NCBI RefSeq assembly: GCF_014654365.1 | Contig: NZ_BNAY01000011.1 | Coordinates: forward strand, 246,493-310,492 | Source of the DNA: Amycolatopsis oliviviridis | GTDB taxonomy: Bacteria; Actinomycetota; Actinomycetes; Mycobacteriales; Pseudonocardiaceae | Reading direction: 5' to 3' | DNA: 64,000 bases | Position numbers and translations under genes: made by a program | Part shown: piece by piece, positions 33,835 through 41,345 of the stretch | Layout: every line of letters starts with the position of its first letter | How positions within the stretch are numbered: position 1 is the first letter of the stretch | Notes under the pieces: model-generated | Databases searched by the model: none | What the model was told of the DNA's origin: nothing | Seen by the model: the letters and a program-made list of their open reading frames with translations, nothing else

Positions 33835-33888
33835 GGTGGTCGTGAGTGGTAAGTGTCGTTAGAACGTCACTTACCACTCACGACCACC
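33835..33888. repeat. GTCGTGAG palindrome, copy 3
   Basis: GGTGGTCGTGAGTGGTAAGTG with its complement CACTTACCACTCACGACCACC surrounds TCGTTAGAACGT. It starts 12 nt after the STAND-regulator stop and shares the flank GAGGCGCCGGTC with copy 1. Acts probably as terminator. Confidence 0.7.
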
Positions 33889-33924
33889 CCGACCCACTCG
33901 CTACCGGCGCTTGCCCGCTTGCCT

Positions 33925-34038
33925 GTACATGAAGGCCCCTTCCTTGCGCCTGGCTCCGTGAAGGACCCCTTCATGTACTTAGGTCGCCCGTGAAGGCCGA
34001 GTTCCCTCGGCTGAGCCGCGTAAAGGGGGCCTTCACGC
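33925..34038. repeat. Composite repeat, second copy (GTACATGAAGG module plus CTCGGCTGAGCCGCG module)
   Basis: 33925-33978 is a decayed copy of the hairpin at 17699-17753, and about 33988-34038 matches 17762-17816, in the same order and orientation. Several mismatches sit in the hairpin arms here, whereas the copy at 17699 is perfect. Confidence 0.6.
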
Positions 34039-34128
34039 GCACCCGCTGTGGTGTGTGGGGTTTCTGTGACGGCTGAGGGTTTCTGGGGTGGTGCGGCTGT
34101 CCGTGAAGGCCCCCTTGAGGGACCCAGA

Positions 34129-34183
34129 GTCCGTGAAGGCCTCCTTCACTACCTTCAAAGTAGGCGAGGAGGCCTTCACGGAC
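34129..34183. repeat. Hairpin GTCCGTGAAGGCCTCCT with 17-bp perfect arms
   Basis: Arms 34129-34145 and 34167-34183 are perfect complements around 21 nt. A left-arm-like piece (GTCCGTGAAGGCCCCCTTGA) lies just before it at about 34099. The 440-nt gap 33823-34262 holds only such repeats. Confidence 0.6.
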
Positions 34184-34222
34184 AGCAGGTGAGCAAGAAG
34201 CCGGTACCGAGTCGGGCAAGGG

Positions 34223-34270
34223 GGTCGTGAGTGGTAAGTGACGTTAGAACGGCACTTACCACTCACGACC
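34223..34270. repeat. GTCGTGAG palindrome, copy 4, overlapping the amidase stop codon
   Basis: GGTCGTGAGTGGTAAGTG and CACTTACCACTCACGACC are perfect arms around ACGTTAGAACGG. The TGA of the leftward amidase gene (34263-34265) is the TGA inside the right arm, so the repeat supplies the gene's stop. Confidence 0.7.
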
Positions 34271-35717
34271 CGTACGAGACCGGCACGGGACGCCTCTCCG
34301 CCCAGGGCGCCGCCTCCTCCAGCTGGGCGGCGAGCCGGATGAGGACGTCCTCGCGGTCCTGGGCGGCGACGAACTGGACGCCGATCGGCAGCCCCTCGGC
34401 GTTCCAGTGCAGCGGCAACGAGATCGCGGGCTGGCCGGTGATGTTGAACGGCGCCGTGAACGCCGCGCCGACGGCGATCCCGGCGGCCAGTTCCTCGGGC
34501 GACTTCGCGTCCGGGGCGAGGTGTCCGAGTTCGGCGGGCGGCGCGGGCGACGTGGGGGTGAGCAGGACGTCCAGTTCGTCCTCCCAGAGTGCCGCGACGC
34601 CTCGGGCCCACCGCTGCGACGAGAGCGATCCGGCGAGCCACTGCACGGCGGTGACCGAGCGGCCCGCTTCGGCGAGCATCGCGTTCATGGGCTCCAGCAC
34701 GGAAGACGGCAGCCGTTCGCCGAGCCGCTCGGACCAGGCGTCGAGTTCCCAGGTGACGACGGCCGCGAGCAGCGCGGGCATGGTGTCGAACATCCCCGGC
34801 GCGTCGAGGGCGGCGGCCGCGGTGGGAGTGACGTGGTGACCGAGGGATTCGAGCAGACGGGCGGTCCGCTCGACGGCGGCGACGCTGTCGGCGTGCGCGG
34901 TTTCGCAGGTGCCCGGGGCGGTGATCCGGAACCCGATGCGCAGGGAACCGGGATCCGCGCCGACCTCTGTCCGATATGGACGGTCCGGCGACGGCGCGCT
35001 GTAGGGATCCCCCGGTGCGGCGCCCGCGGTGACGTCGAGGACCGCCGCCGTGTCCCGGACCGACCGGGTCAGGACGTGTTCGTGGGTGACCTGGCCCCAG
35101 TACTCGCCGAATTCCGGTCCGAGGCTGGTCCGCGCGCGGCTCGGCTTCAGCCCGACCAGCCCGCAGGCGGCCGCCGGGATCCGGATCGAGCCCGCCATGT
35201 CGTTGCCGTGCGCGACCGGGACCATGCCCGAAGCCACCGCGGCGGCGGATCCGCCGCTCGATCCGCCCGGCGACCGCGCCGGGTTCCAGGGATTCCGGGT
35301 CGGGCCGTGCAGGAGCGGTTCGGTGGTGATGCTGGTCGCCAGTTCCGGCGTGTTCGTCCGGCCGCAGAACAGGAAGCCCGCGGCCCGCAGGCGCGCGGCC
35401 AGGTACGAGTCCGACGGGGCGCGCCAATCACGGTCGCGGAGAACGCGCATGCCGCCGTGCACCGGATCGCCCGCGGTGTGGCAGAGGAAGTCCTTCAGCA
35501 GCATCGGCACGCCGTGGAACGGTCCCTCTCCGCGCGCCGTCACCGCCTCCCGCCGGGCCTGGTCGAACCGGGTGCTGACCACGGCGTTGAGCTCGACGTC
35601 GAGCTTCCCGATCCGCGCGATCGCCGCGTCCAGCAGTTCCAGCGGTGACACCTGTCGCGTGCGGACCAGTTCCGCCTGCGCCGTCGCGTCCAGCCAGGTG
35701 AAATCATCGCCAGTCAT
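34263..35717 (-). CDS. Amidase (amidase signature family), 484 aa
   Basis: A cytoplasmic amide hydrolase with the Ser-cisSer-Lys triad. The family signature GGSSGGSAAAVASGMVPVAHGNDMAGSIR is partly visible as PGGSSGGSAAAVASG and HGNDMAGSIRIPA, and the catalytic Lys is in MLLKDFLC. Length is usual. ATG 35717 (MTGDDFTWLD) is chosen; the longer frame has no RBS. The last codons TCG TAC GGG TCG run into the palindrome that provides the TGA. Substrate cannot be inferred; it faces a TetR gene at its 5' end. Confidence 0.9.
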   Translation of the reverse strand: MTGDDFTWLDATAQAELVRTRQVSPLELLDAAIARIGKLDVELNAVVSTRFDQARREAVTARGEGPFHGVPMLLKDFLCHTAGDPVHGGMRVLRDRDWRAPSDSYLAARLRAAGFLFCGRTNTPELATSITTEPLLHGPTRNPWNPARSPGGSSGGSAAAVASGMVPVAHGNDMAGSIRIPAAACGLVGLKPSRARTSLGPEFGEYWGQVTHEHVLTRSVRDTAAVLDVTAGAAPGDPYSAPSPDRPYRTEVGADPGSLRIGFRITAPGTCETAHADSVAAVERTARLLESLGHHVTPTAAAALDAPGMFDTMPALLAAVVTWELDAWSERLGERLPSSVLEPMNAMLAEAGRSVTAVQWLAGSLSSQRWARGVAALWEDELDVLLTPTSPAPPAELGHLAPDAKSPEELAAGIAVGAAFTAPFNITGQPAISLPLHWNAEGLPIGVQFVAAQDREDVLIRLAAQLEEAAPWAERRPVPVSYGS

Positions 35718-35826
35718 GAGTCCATTGTCGATCAGTCGCGACGGGACTTCCGGTGATCGCCGTCGATCAGGGCGGTTCGTGCAACGGATCATGCCCCTTC
35801 GGTTCCTCGTCGACCGGAGCGCCAAC

Positions 35827-35860
35827 TAAGCTTCGGCCGATGGAGCGGGAGGGCCGATGA
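35827..35860 (+). promoter_or_regulatory. -10 TAAGCT and a six-codon leader frame overlapping the TetR start
   Basis: TAAGCT (35827-35832) lies 7 nt before ATG 35840, which opens a tiny frame coding MEREGR; its TGA (35858-35860) overlaps the TetR ATG (35857) as ATGA. The leader also contains GGGAGG at Shine-Dalgarno distance from the TetR start, so either leader translation and reinitiation or direct initiation is possible. Confidence 0.4.
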
Positions 35861-36504
35861 CGGACGCGGACGGGCAGAGCCCGCGAGAACGCTACCGCGA
35901 CCAGGTGCGCGCGGAGATCAAGCAGCACGCGTGGGAGCAGATCGCCACCGCCGGGGTCCCCGCGCTGTCGCTCAACGCGATCGCCAAGCAGGTCGGGATG
36001 AGCGGTCCGGCGCTGTACCGGTACTTCGCCAGCCGCGACGACCTCATCACCGCGCTCATCCGCGACGCCTACCGCAGCCTCGCCGACACCGTCCGGGCGG
36101 CGTACGAAGCGGGCGCCGACCTGACCGGGCTCGCTGTCACCATCCGGGACTGGGCCCGGAGCGACCCGCAGCGCTACTTCCTCATCTACGGCACGCCCGT
36201 CCCCGGCTACCACGCGCCCGACGACACCACCGCCATCTCGCGCGAAGTCATGGCGGTGCTGCTCGACGCGTGCCGCGCGATCACCGTCGACAAGCAGGCG
36301 ACCCCGTTCGACCAGCACCTGGACGGCCACCGCGACTGGGCGGGCGACGATCCGGCCCCGTCCGCGACCCTGCACCGCGCGCTCGCCTTCTGGACGCGTC
36401 TGCACGGCGTGCTCTCGCTCGAACTCGCCGGCCACTTCACCGGGATGAAGTTCGACCCCGATCTGCTGATCGCGGACGAACTGGACGATCTCACGACGCG
36501 CTGA
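35857..36504 (+). CDS. TetR-family regulator with WHG-type C-terminal domain, 215 aa
   Basis: HTH at about residues 20-65: RAEIKQHAWEQIATAGVPAL, then LNAIAKQVGMSGPALYRYFA and SRDDLITALI. The C-terminal domain (PQRYFLIYGTPVPGYHAPDD, then FWTRLHGVLSLELAGHF) matches the TetR_C_33/WHG type common in actinobacteria. A short leader frame overlaps its start. It diverges from the amidase gene, and a promoter with an AACGTT operator-like sequence lies downstream. Target not evident. Confidence 0.87.
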   Translation: MTDADGQSPRERYRDQVRAEIKQHAWEQIATAGVPALSLNAIAKQVGMSGPALYRYFASRDDLITALIRDAYRSLADTVRAAYEAGADLTGLAVTIRDWARSDPQRYFLIYGTPVPGYHAPDDTTAISREVMAVLLDACRAITVDKQATPFDQHLDGHRDWAGDDPAPSATLHRALAFWTRLHGVLSLELAGHFTGMKFDPDLLIADELDDLTTR

Positions 36505-36608
36505 GCAGCGTCGGCCGATCTCGATCACCTCCGCACTGAACCTTTCCCGTGCTTCGGGCGTCTTGCCCTGTGTGGTGCCGCCATCCGTGGGAGACGAGGC
36601 TTCCTCGG

Positions 36609-36638
36609 TTGACATGCAACGTTGTAACGTTATAGGTT
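36609..36638 (+). promoter_or_regulatory. Promoter TTGACA-N18-TAGGTT with embedded AACGTTGTAACGTT
   Basis: TTGACA at 36609-36614 and TAGGTT at 36633-36638 are 18 nt apart, a near-consensus promoter reading toward the LuxR gene at 36707. The spacer holds two AACGTT hexamers two nt apart (36618-36631), typical of a repressor site. On the other strand an open frame of about 37 codons (MSTEEASSPTDGG...) starts at 36615 and may be a gene remnant. Confidence 0.55.
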
Positions 36639-36706
36639 CTAAGTAGTGCGATAGCTATTCACGCCACCCGTTTCCGGGTTTCCGAGCGCTTCGGATAGGG
36701 ACTTCG

Positions 36707-37375
36707 ATGTTGATTCAAGGGGAGAAGACCGCCAGGAGGACCGACCGCGTCAGAGTCGCCGTGCACGCCCCGGACCTCCTGGCCGGACTCGGCACGACGA
36801 GCATTCTCGGCGCCGACGAGCGGCTGGACGTGCTCGCCGACACCGACCTGGGGCCGGCCGAGGTGATCGTGACGGTCGGGGATTCGATCGGCGACGGGGT
36901 TTTCGCGTTCCTGCGCCAGGTCCGTGCCGCGTCGTCGCTCGCGTCGCCACCGAGATGCGTGATCGTCACCGACCATTTCCCGGTCCAGGTCCTGATGACG
37001 GCGATCGAATGCGGCATGGCCGCGTTGCTGCCACGTCGCGATCTCGACAGCGAGCACCTGGTGCGGACGATCCTCGCGGTCAGCCAGGGCGCCGGTGCCC
37101 TGCCGCCGCGACTGCAGGGCAGCCTGCTTTCCCAGCTCGAACGGATCCAGGAAGACCTGCTGGTACCCAACGGGCTCGCGCTTTCCGGCCTGTCCGACCG
37201 GGAACGGGAAGTGCTCCGCCTGCTGGCCGACGGCCACGGCACGGAGGAGATCGCGGCCAAACTCGCCTACTCGGAGAGCACGGTGAAGAACGTCCTCCAT
37301 CGGGTGATGTCGCGCTACGGCCTGCACAACCGCACGCACGCGGTCGCCTTCGCCCTGCGCACAGGATCCATCTGA
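36707..37375 (+). CDS. LuxR-type regulator with degenerate receiver domain (paralogue 3), 222 aa
   Basis: Same design as 30211-30834 and 30844-31488: C-terminal HTH (LSDREREVLRLLADGHGTEE, then KLAYSESTVKNVLHRVMSRY, ending NRTHAVAFALRTGSI) and an N-terminal receiver-sized domain (VRVAVHAPDLLAGLG, AEVIVTVGDSIG) without normal phosphorylation residues. QVLMTAIECGMAALLPRRDL corresponds to the receiver alpha4-beta5 area. The strong promoter at 36609 with its operator-like spacer drives it. A Gtf-like glycosyltransferase follows downstream after three hairpins, so they are probably separate units. Confidence 0.85.
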   Translation: MLIQGEKTARRTDRVRVAVHAPDLLAGLGTTSILGADERLDVLADTDLGPAEVIVTVGDSIGDGVFAFLRQVRAASSLASPPRCVIVTDHFPVQVLMTAIECGMAALLPRRDLDSEHLVRTILAVSQGAGALPPRLQGSLLSQLERIQEDLLVPNGLALSGLSDREREVLRLLADGHGTEEIAAKLAYSESTVKNVLHRVMSRYGLHNRTHAVAFALRTGSI

Positions 37376-37380
37376 AGAGT

Positions 37381-37466
37381 TCGTCCAGAGTGGACGAGAG
37401 AAGGGGCTTTTCCTCGCCCCCTTCAACTTATAGCCGACCCCGGGGCTTGCGGCAAGGCCGGGGTCG
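37381..37466. terminator. Three successive hairpins after LuxR paralogue 3
   Basis: TCGTCC-AGAGT-GGACGA (37381-37397), GAAGGGG...CCCCTTC (about 37400-37424) and GACCCCGG...CCGGGGTC (about 37437-37465) follow the LuxR stop at once. They probably end its transcript and insulate the glycosyltransferase gene. Confidence 0.55.
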
Positions 37467-37520
37467 TCCCGCAGAATTGCGCGCCGAAGGCCGGAAACTG
37501 CGGAAACGGGGAGTCGCGAA

Positions 37521-38735
37521 GTGCGTGTTCTGTTGACGACGTGGGGATCTCGCGGGGATGTCGAGCCCTTGGTGGGGCTCGCGAAGGAATTACAGGAACT
37601 CGGGGCGGAAGCGCTGGTAGCCGCGCCGCCGGACGAGGAGTTCGCGACCTTGCTGCAGCGGGCGAGGGTGCCGCTGGTGCCACTCGGCCCGACGGTGCAC
37701 TCGGTGGTCGCGGGACCGAAGCCGCCGACAGGAGAAGACGCGCTGAAACTCGCTCCGGCACTGGTCGCCGCCCGGTTCGAGACGCTTTCCGCCGCGGCGG
37801 CGGACTGCGACGCGATGCTGGCGACCGGTCTGCTGCCCGCCGGCGCGCGGGACGTGGCCGAGAAGCGGGGAATCCCTTACGTGTACGCGTGTTTCCACAT
37901 CTTCGGGCTGCCGTCGCGGCATTTCGCCCCGGGGCTGCGGCCGGGCACGCCGTCCCCGGAGGGCGAGACCGACAACCGCGTGCTGTGGCAGCAGGACGCC
38001 CAACGGGTGAACGCGTTGTACGGCGGCGCGCTCAACGAGCACCGGGCGGCGATCGGCCTGCCGCCGGTGGACAACGTCCGCGACCACGTCTTCACCGATC
38101 GGCCTTGGCTGGCCGCCGACGCGGTCCTGTGTCCGTCGGAGGGAATGACGGACCTCGACATCGTCCAAACGGGAGCGTGGATCCAGCCCGACGACCGTCC
38201 GCTCCCGGACGACCTCGAAAAGTTCCTGGAAGCCGGTGAGCCGCCGGTGTACGTCGGCTTCGGCAGCATGGCCGCATACGCGCCGAAGGACATCGCCCGG
38301 GTGGGCATCGAGTCACTGCGGGCGCTGGGGCGGCGGATCCTGCTCGCACGCGGGTGGGCCGGATTGGCCTCGATCGACGACGCCGACGACTGTTTCGTCG
38401 TCGGCGAGGTCAATCAGCAGGCGCTCTTCCGTCGCGTGGCCGCCGTCGTGCACCACGGCGGCGCGGGGACCACGACGACGGCCTCGCGGGCGGGCGCGCC
38501 CCAGGTGGTCGTCCCCCGGATCGCGGACCAGCCGTACTGGGCGTCACGTGTGGAGGAACTCGGAATCGGTGTGGCACATCAGGATCCGGCGCCGACCGTC
38601 GAGTCCCTGTCGGCCGCGCTCACGACCGTGCTGTCCCCCGAGACCCGGGCGCGGGCGAAGGCCGTGGCCGACACGATCCGGACCGACGGGGCGGCGGTGG
38701 CGGCGAAACTGCTGCTGGAAACCGTCGAGGCTTAG
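37521..38735 (+). CDS. GT1 glycosyltransferase, Gtf (glycopeptide) type, 404 aa
   Basis: A GT-B enzyme moving a sugar from an NDP-sugar to an aglycone in the cytoplasm. The start MRVLLTTWGSRGDVEPLVGL is the hallmark of the vancomycin GtfA-E group and related MGT enzymes, and VHHGGAGTTTTASRAGAPQV is the nucleotide-sugar-binding motif; IADQPYWASRVEELGIG follows. The start codon is GTG. Codon 24 (37590-37592) is TTA, rare here. It stands alone, with no NRPS or PKS near, so it may inactivate or decorate a small molecule (as macrolide glycosyltransferases do). A hairpin terminator follows. Confidence 0.88.
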   Translation: MRVLLTTWGSRGDVEPLVGLAKELQELGAEALVAAPPDEEFATLLQRARVPLVPLGPTVHSVVAGPKPPTGEDALKLAPALVAARFETLSAAAADCDAMLATGLLPAGARDVAEKRGIPYVYACFHIFGLPSRHFAPGLRPGTPSPEGETDNRVLWQQDAQRVNALYGGALNEHRAAIGLPPVDNVRDHVFTDRPWLAADAVLCPSEGMTDLDIVQTGAWIQPDDRPLPDDLEKFLEAGEPPVYVGFGSMAAYAPKDIARVGIESLRALGRRILLARGWAGLASIDDADDCFVVGEVNQQALFRRVAAVVHHGGAGTTTTASRAGAPQVVVPRIADQPYWASRVEELGIGVAHQDPAPTVESLSAALTTVLSPETRARAKAVADTIRTDGAAVAAKLLLETVEA

Positions 38736-38747
38736 GTCTCCCCAGAT

Positions 38748-38800
38748 GTCATGAAAGGGGCGTTCCTGACGAATTTCGTCAGGAACGGCCCTTTCATGAC
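38748..38800. terminator. Hairpin with 26-bp arms between convergent genes
   Basis: Arms 38748-38773 and 38775-38800 (GTCATGAAAGGGGCGTTCCT and onwards) match in 25 of 26 positions around a single T. It lies 12 nt after the glycosyltransferase stop and 12 nt from the convergent NmrA-like stop, a good bidirectional terminator. Confidence 0.65.
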
Positions 38801-38812
38801 ACTCCCCGGCCG

Positions 38813-39697
38813 TCAGCTCCCGGACGAAACGGCGGGCTTGAGCGCTTCCTCGCACCACTGGCGGAAGGTCGTCGGCGTGGTGGCCTCCGGCGTCCGCGGC
38901 GTCGCGCTGTCGATGCCCGCTTCCTTGGCGATCATCATGTCGACCATGCCCTGGGCCATCGCCTCGGACCAGCCGTTGGCGCGTTGCGTCGCGCGGAACG
39001 CGTCCATCGAGACCTGCTGATAGCGCACGGGCCGCCCGAGGACTTCGGACATGATCCCGGCAAGGTCGTTCTGGGACAGGTCTTCCGGGCCGAGCACCGG
39101 GACGTCGGCCACGCCCTCCCACGACCGGTCGAGCAGCAGCCCGGCGGCGACCGCGGCGATATCGCGGGTGGCGCAGGTCGGCGCCTTGCGGTCACCCGAA
39201 ACGGGGGCGAAGAAGACACCGTCCTTGCCGATGGATCCGGCTTGCCACAACAAGTTGTCCATGAACGTGGGCATCGTCAGTGCCCGGTAGCGCACGCCCG
39301 TGGCGGCGATCAGATCGTCCATGGCCCACGACGCCGACAGGTATCCGGCGTTCTCCGCGACGCCGCGGCCGAGGGCGGAGACGCCGACGACCCGGGTCAC
39401 GCCGTGTTTCTTGACGGCTTCGCAGGCCGGCCGGGTGAAGTCCAGGTAGGCGGCTTCGAGGCTTTCGGCGCGGTGGTCCGCGGCGACCAGCCAGAACACG
39501 GTGTCGGCGCCGGCGAAGGCCTCGTCGACGACGGCGGCGTCGCTGTGCGAGCCCTTGACGACCTCGACGCGCTCGCGGACGTGATCGGCCAGCCGGGCGG
39601 GATCGCGGGCGATCACGCGGATCGGCTCGCCGCTTTCGAGGAGGCCGCCGAGCAGCCTGCTGCCGATCTGTCCGGTCGGCGCGGTGACGACGATCAT
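38813..39697 (-). CDS. NmrA-like NAD(P)-binding oxidoreductase, 294 aa
   Basis: An atypical short-chain dehydrogenase-like Rossmann protein: MIVVTAPTGQIGSRLLGGLL carries the dinucleotide loop (TGxxGxxG as APTGQIGS), FAGADTVFWLVAAD and VTRVVGVSALGRG follow. It lacks the YxxxK pair of classical SDRs, as NmrA and azoreductase-type members do. Relatives include NAD(P)H azoreductases and redox sensors. It diverges from a LysR gene (101-nt gap), which is the probable regulator. Confidence 0.85.
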   Translation of the reverse strand: MIVVTAPTGQIGSRLLGGLLESGEPIRVIARDPARLADHVRERVEVVKGSHSDAAVVDEAFAGADTVFWLVAADHRAESLEAAYLDFTRPACEAVKKHGVTRVVGVSALGRGVAENAGYLSASWAMDDLIAATGVRYRALTMPTFMDNLLWQAGSIGKDGVFFAPVSGDRKAPTCATRDIAAVAAGLLLDRSWEGVADVPVLGPEDLSQNDLAGIMSEVLGRPVRYQQVSMDAFRATQRANGWSEAMAQGMVDMMIAKEAGIDSATPRTPEATTPTTFRQWCEEALKPAVSSGS

Positions 39698-39798
39698 GAA
39701 GACTCCGAGGTGATAGGGGGTTTTCGACGTCGTCCAGTCAAGCCAGGAGAGGCGGCGAGCTGAAGGACCACCTCGGTCGCCATTGATACCCTGGAGAT

Positions 39799-40689
39799 AT
39801 GAGTGACCTGGAGACGCGGCAGCTCCGCTACTTCGTGGCCGTCGCGGAGGAGCTTCACTTCGGCCGCGCGGCCGAGCGGCTTTCGATGGCGCAGCCGCCG
39901 TTGTCCCGGGCGATCCGGGACCTGGAACGACGGCTGGACGTCCGGTTGCTCGAACGCACCACTCGCCAGGTCACGCTCACCGGAGCGGGCGAGGTGTTCC
40001 TGCGGGACGCGAAGACCGCGCTCGAAGCGGTCGCCGCGGCCGAACGGCGGGTCCGGCAGGCCGGTCGCCCGGATCCCCGGCTGCGGCTGGCACTGAAGGC
40101 CGATCACGACGCCGGGCTGTTGCCGAAGATCGTCGAGGCCTACGAGGCCGAAGAAGGCGCTCTGCCGATCGAACTGATCCTCGGCGGCCGGGGCGAACAG
40201 CCGCAGCAGCTCCGCGACGGGCGGGCGGACGTGGCACTCGTCCCCTCCCCCTTCGACGCGCGCCGTCTCGACTTCGAGCCGTTGCTGACCGAACCCCGGC
40301 TGGTGGCGGTGGCGGCGAACGATCCGCTGGCGGCCAGGTCCCGGCTGACCCTTTCGGATCTGGAAGGCAGGCTCCTGCCCGACGGCGCCCCCGCCGGCCA
40401 GGGCCCGTCGACCGGCCCGCCCGCCGCGGTGGCGCCCCACGGTCCCGTCTCGGACCTGACCCAGATCCTCAAACTGGTCGAGCTGGGCACCATCGTCTGC
40501 TTCCTGCCCGTTTCGGTCGCGGATCGCTATCAGCGGCCGGGAATCGCGTACCTGGCCGTCGACGACGTCGAGCCCACGACCCTCGCCGTGATGTGGCCGC
40601 AGGACTCGCGCTCACCGGCCGTCGCCGCCTTCGTCCGGGCGGCGACCACGGTGGTGTCGAGCGCCTACGCCCTCGCTCAGCGGAGCTGA
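39799..40689 (+). CDS. LysR-family transcription regulator, 296 aa
   Basis: The winged HTH at about residues 5-65 reads LRYFVAVAEELHFGRAAERL, then SMAQPPLSRAIRDLERRLDV, the BenM/CatM-type form. The periplasmic-binding-like effector domain follows (RADVALVPSPFD, GTIVCFLPVS). The ATG is preceded by GGAG and TACCCT 6 nt upstream. It likely controls the divergent NmrA-like gene. Its 3' end overlaps the convergent TetR gene by 13 nt. Confidence 0.9.
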   Translation: MSDLETRQLRYFVAVAEELHFGRAAERLSMAQPPLSRAIRDLERRLDVRLLERTTRQVTLTGAGEVFLRDAKTALEAVAAAERRVRQAGRPDPRLRLALKADHDAGLLPKIVEAYEAEEGALPIELILGGRGEQPQQLRDGRADVALVPSPFDARRLDFEPLLTEPRLVAVAANDPLAARSRLTLSDLEGRLLPDGAPAGQGPSTGPPAAVAPHGPVSDLTQILKLVELGTIVCFLPVSVADRYQRPGIAYLAVDDVEPTTLAVMWPQDSRSPAVAAFVRAATTVVSSAYALAQRS

Positions 40690-41258
40690 ACGCGGCCCAG
40701 CACCCTGTCCACGACCGCGGGGAGCGGCTCGTCGTCCGGGCCTTCCAGCCACAGGATGTTCCCGGTCCGCAAGGTGGCGAGGAACGTCGCCGCGGTGAGC
40801 CGGGCCAGCTCCTGGTCGAGACCGTGGCCCCGGGCGAGCAGCACCGCGATCAGGTCGCGTTCGAGCGCGAACTGGTCCCCGGCCTGCCGCGCGAGCAGCG
40901 ACGGATGCCGCCGCAGCAGCCTCAGCTGGGCCACCCATTCGCGGTCCGGGACGGGATTGGCCCGGTACAGGTCCTGGCACGCCGCGCGCAGCGCCTGCCA
41001 CGGCTTCTCGGCGGGCGGCCTGCCTTCCACCAGCGACACCAGCAGCCCGGTCCGCTCGCGGTCTGCGTGCAGGATCGCGTCCTCTTTGTTCGCGAAGTAG
41101 TTCGAGAACGTCCGCCGGGACACCCCCACCGCGTCGGCGATGTCCTCGACGGTCACACCGTCGAGACCGTGCTCCATCGCCAGGCGAAGCGCGGCCTCGT
41201 GCAGTGATTGCCGCGTCGCCGCCTTCTTGCGGGTGCGGAGCGTGTCGAGGGTGTCCAC
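40677..41258 (-). CDS. TetR-family repressor of the adjacent MFS exporter, 193 aa
   Basis: The HTH lies at about residues 10-60 (KKAATRQSLHEAALRLAMEH, then TVEDIADAVGVSRRTFSNYF, ANKEDAILHAD). The C-terminal ligand-binding part has no special signature. Start GTG 41256-41258 is chosen because it places the HTH normally; a frame extending upstream would run through the operator. It is divergent from an EmrB/QacA-type exporter, with a perfect 26-bp palindrome in the 87-nt gap, which makes autorepression and pump repression very likely. Confidence 0.88.
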   Translation of the reverse strand: MDTLDTLRTRKKAATRQSLHEAALRLAMEHGLDGVTVEDIADAVGVSRRTFSNYFANKEDAILHADRERTGLLVSLVEGRPPAEKPWQALRAACQDLYRANPVPDREWVAQLRLLRRHPSLLARQAGDQFALERDLIAVLLARGHGLDQELARLTAATFLATLRTGNILWLEGPDDEPLPAVVDRVLGRVQLR

Positions 41259-41287
41259 CAGGACAGCGTAGCGAGGGGAATAAAGTT

Positions 41288-41313
41288 CCCACTGTGCAAG
41301 TTTGCACAGTGGG
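41288..41313. promoter_or_regulatory. Perfect 26-bp operator CCCACTGTGCAA-GT-TTGCACAGTGGG
   Basis: Twelve-bp perfect arms around GT lie 30 nt from the TetR start and 33 nt from the exporter ATG. Size and symmetry fit a TetR dimer pair. AATAAAG and CAATAAT flanks are the only AT-rich bits and probably belong to the two promoters. Confidence 0.75.
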
Positions 41314-41345
41314 CAATAATTGCCCCGGACGCTTGAAAGGACGCC

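Noticed and set aside
37521..38735. Part of a glycopeptide antibiotic gene cluster
   Set aside because: The glycosyltransferase is Gtf-like, but no NRPS, halogenase, P450 oxygenase set or sugar genes are adjacent.
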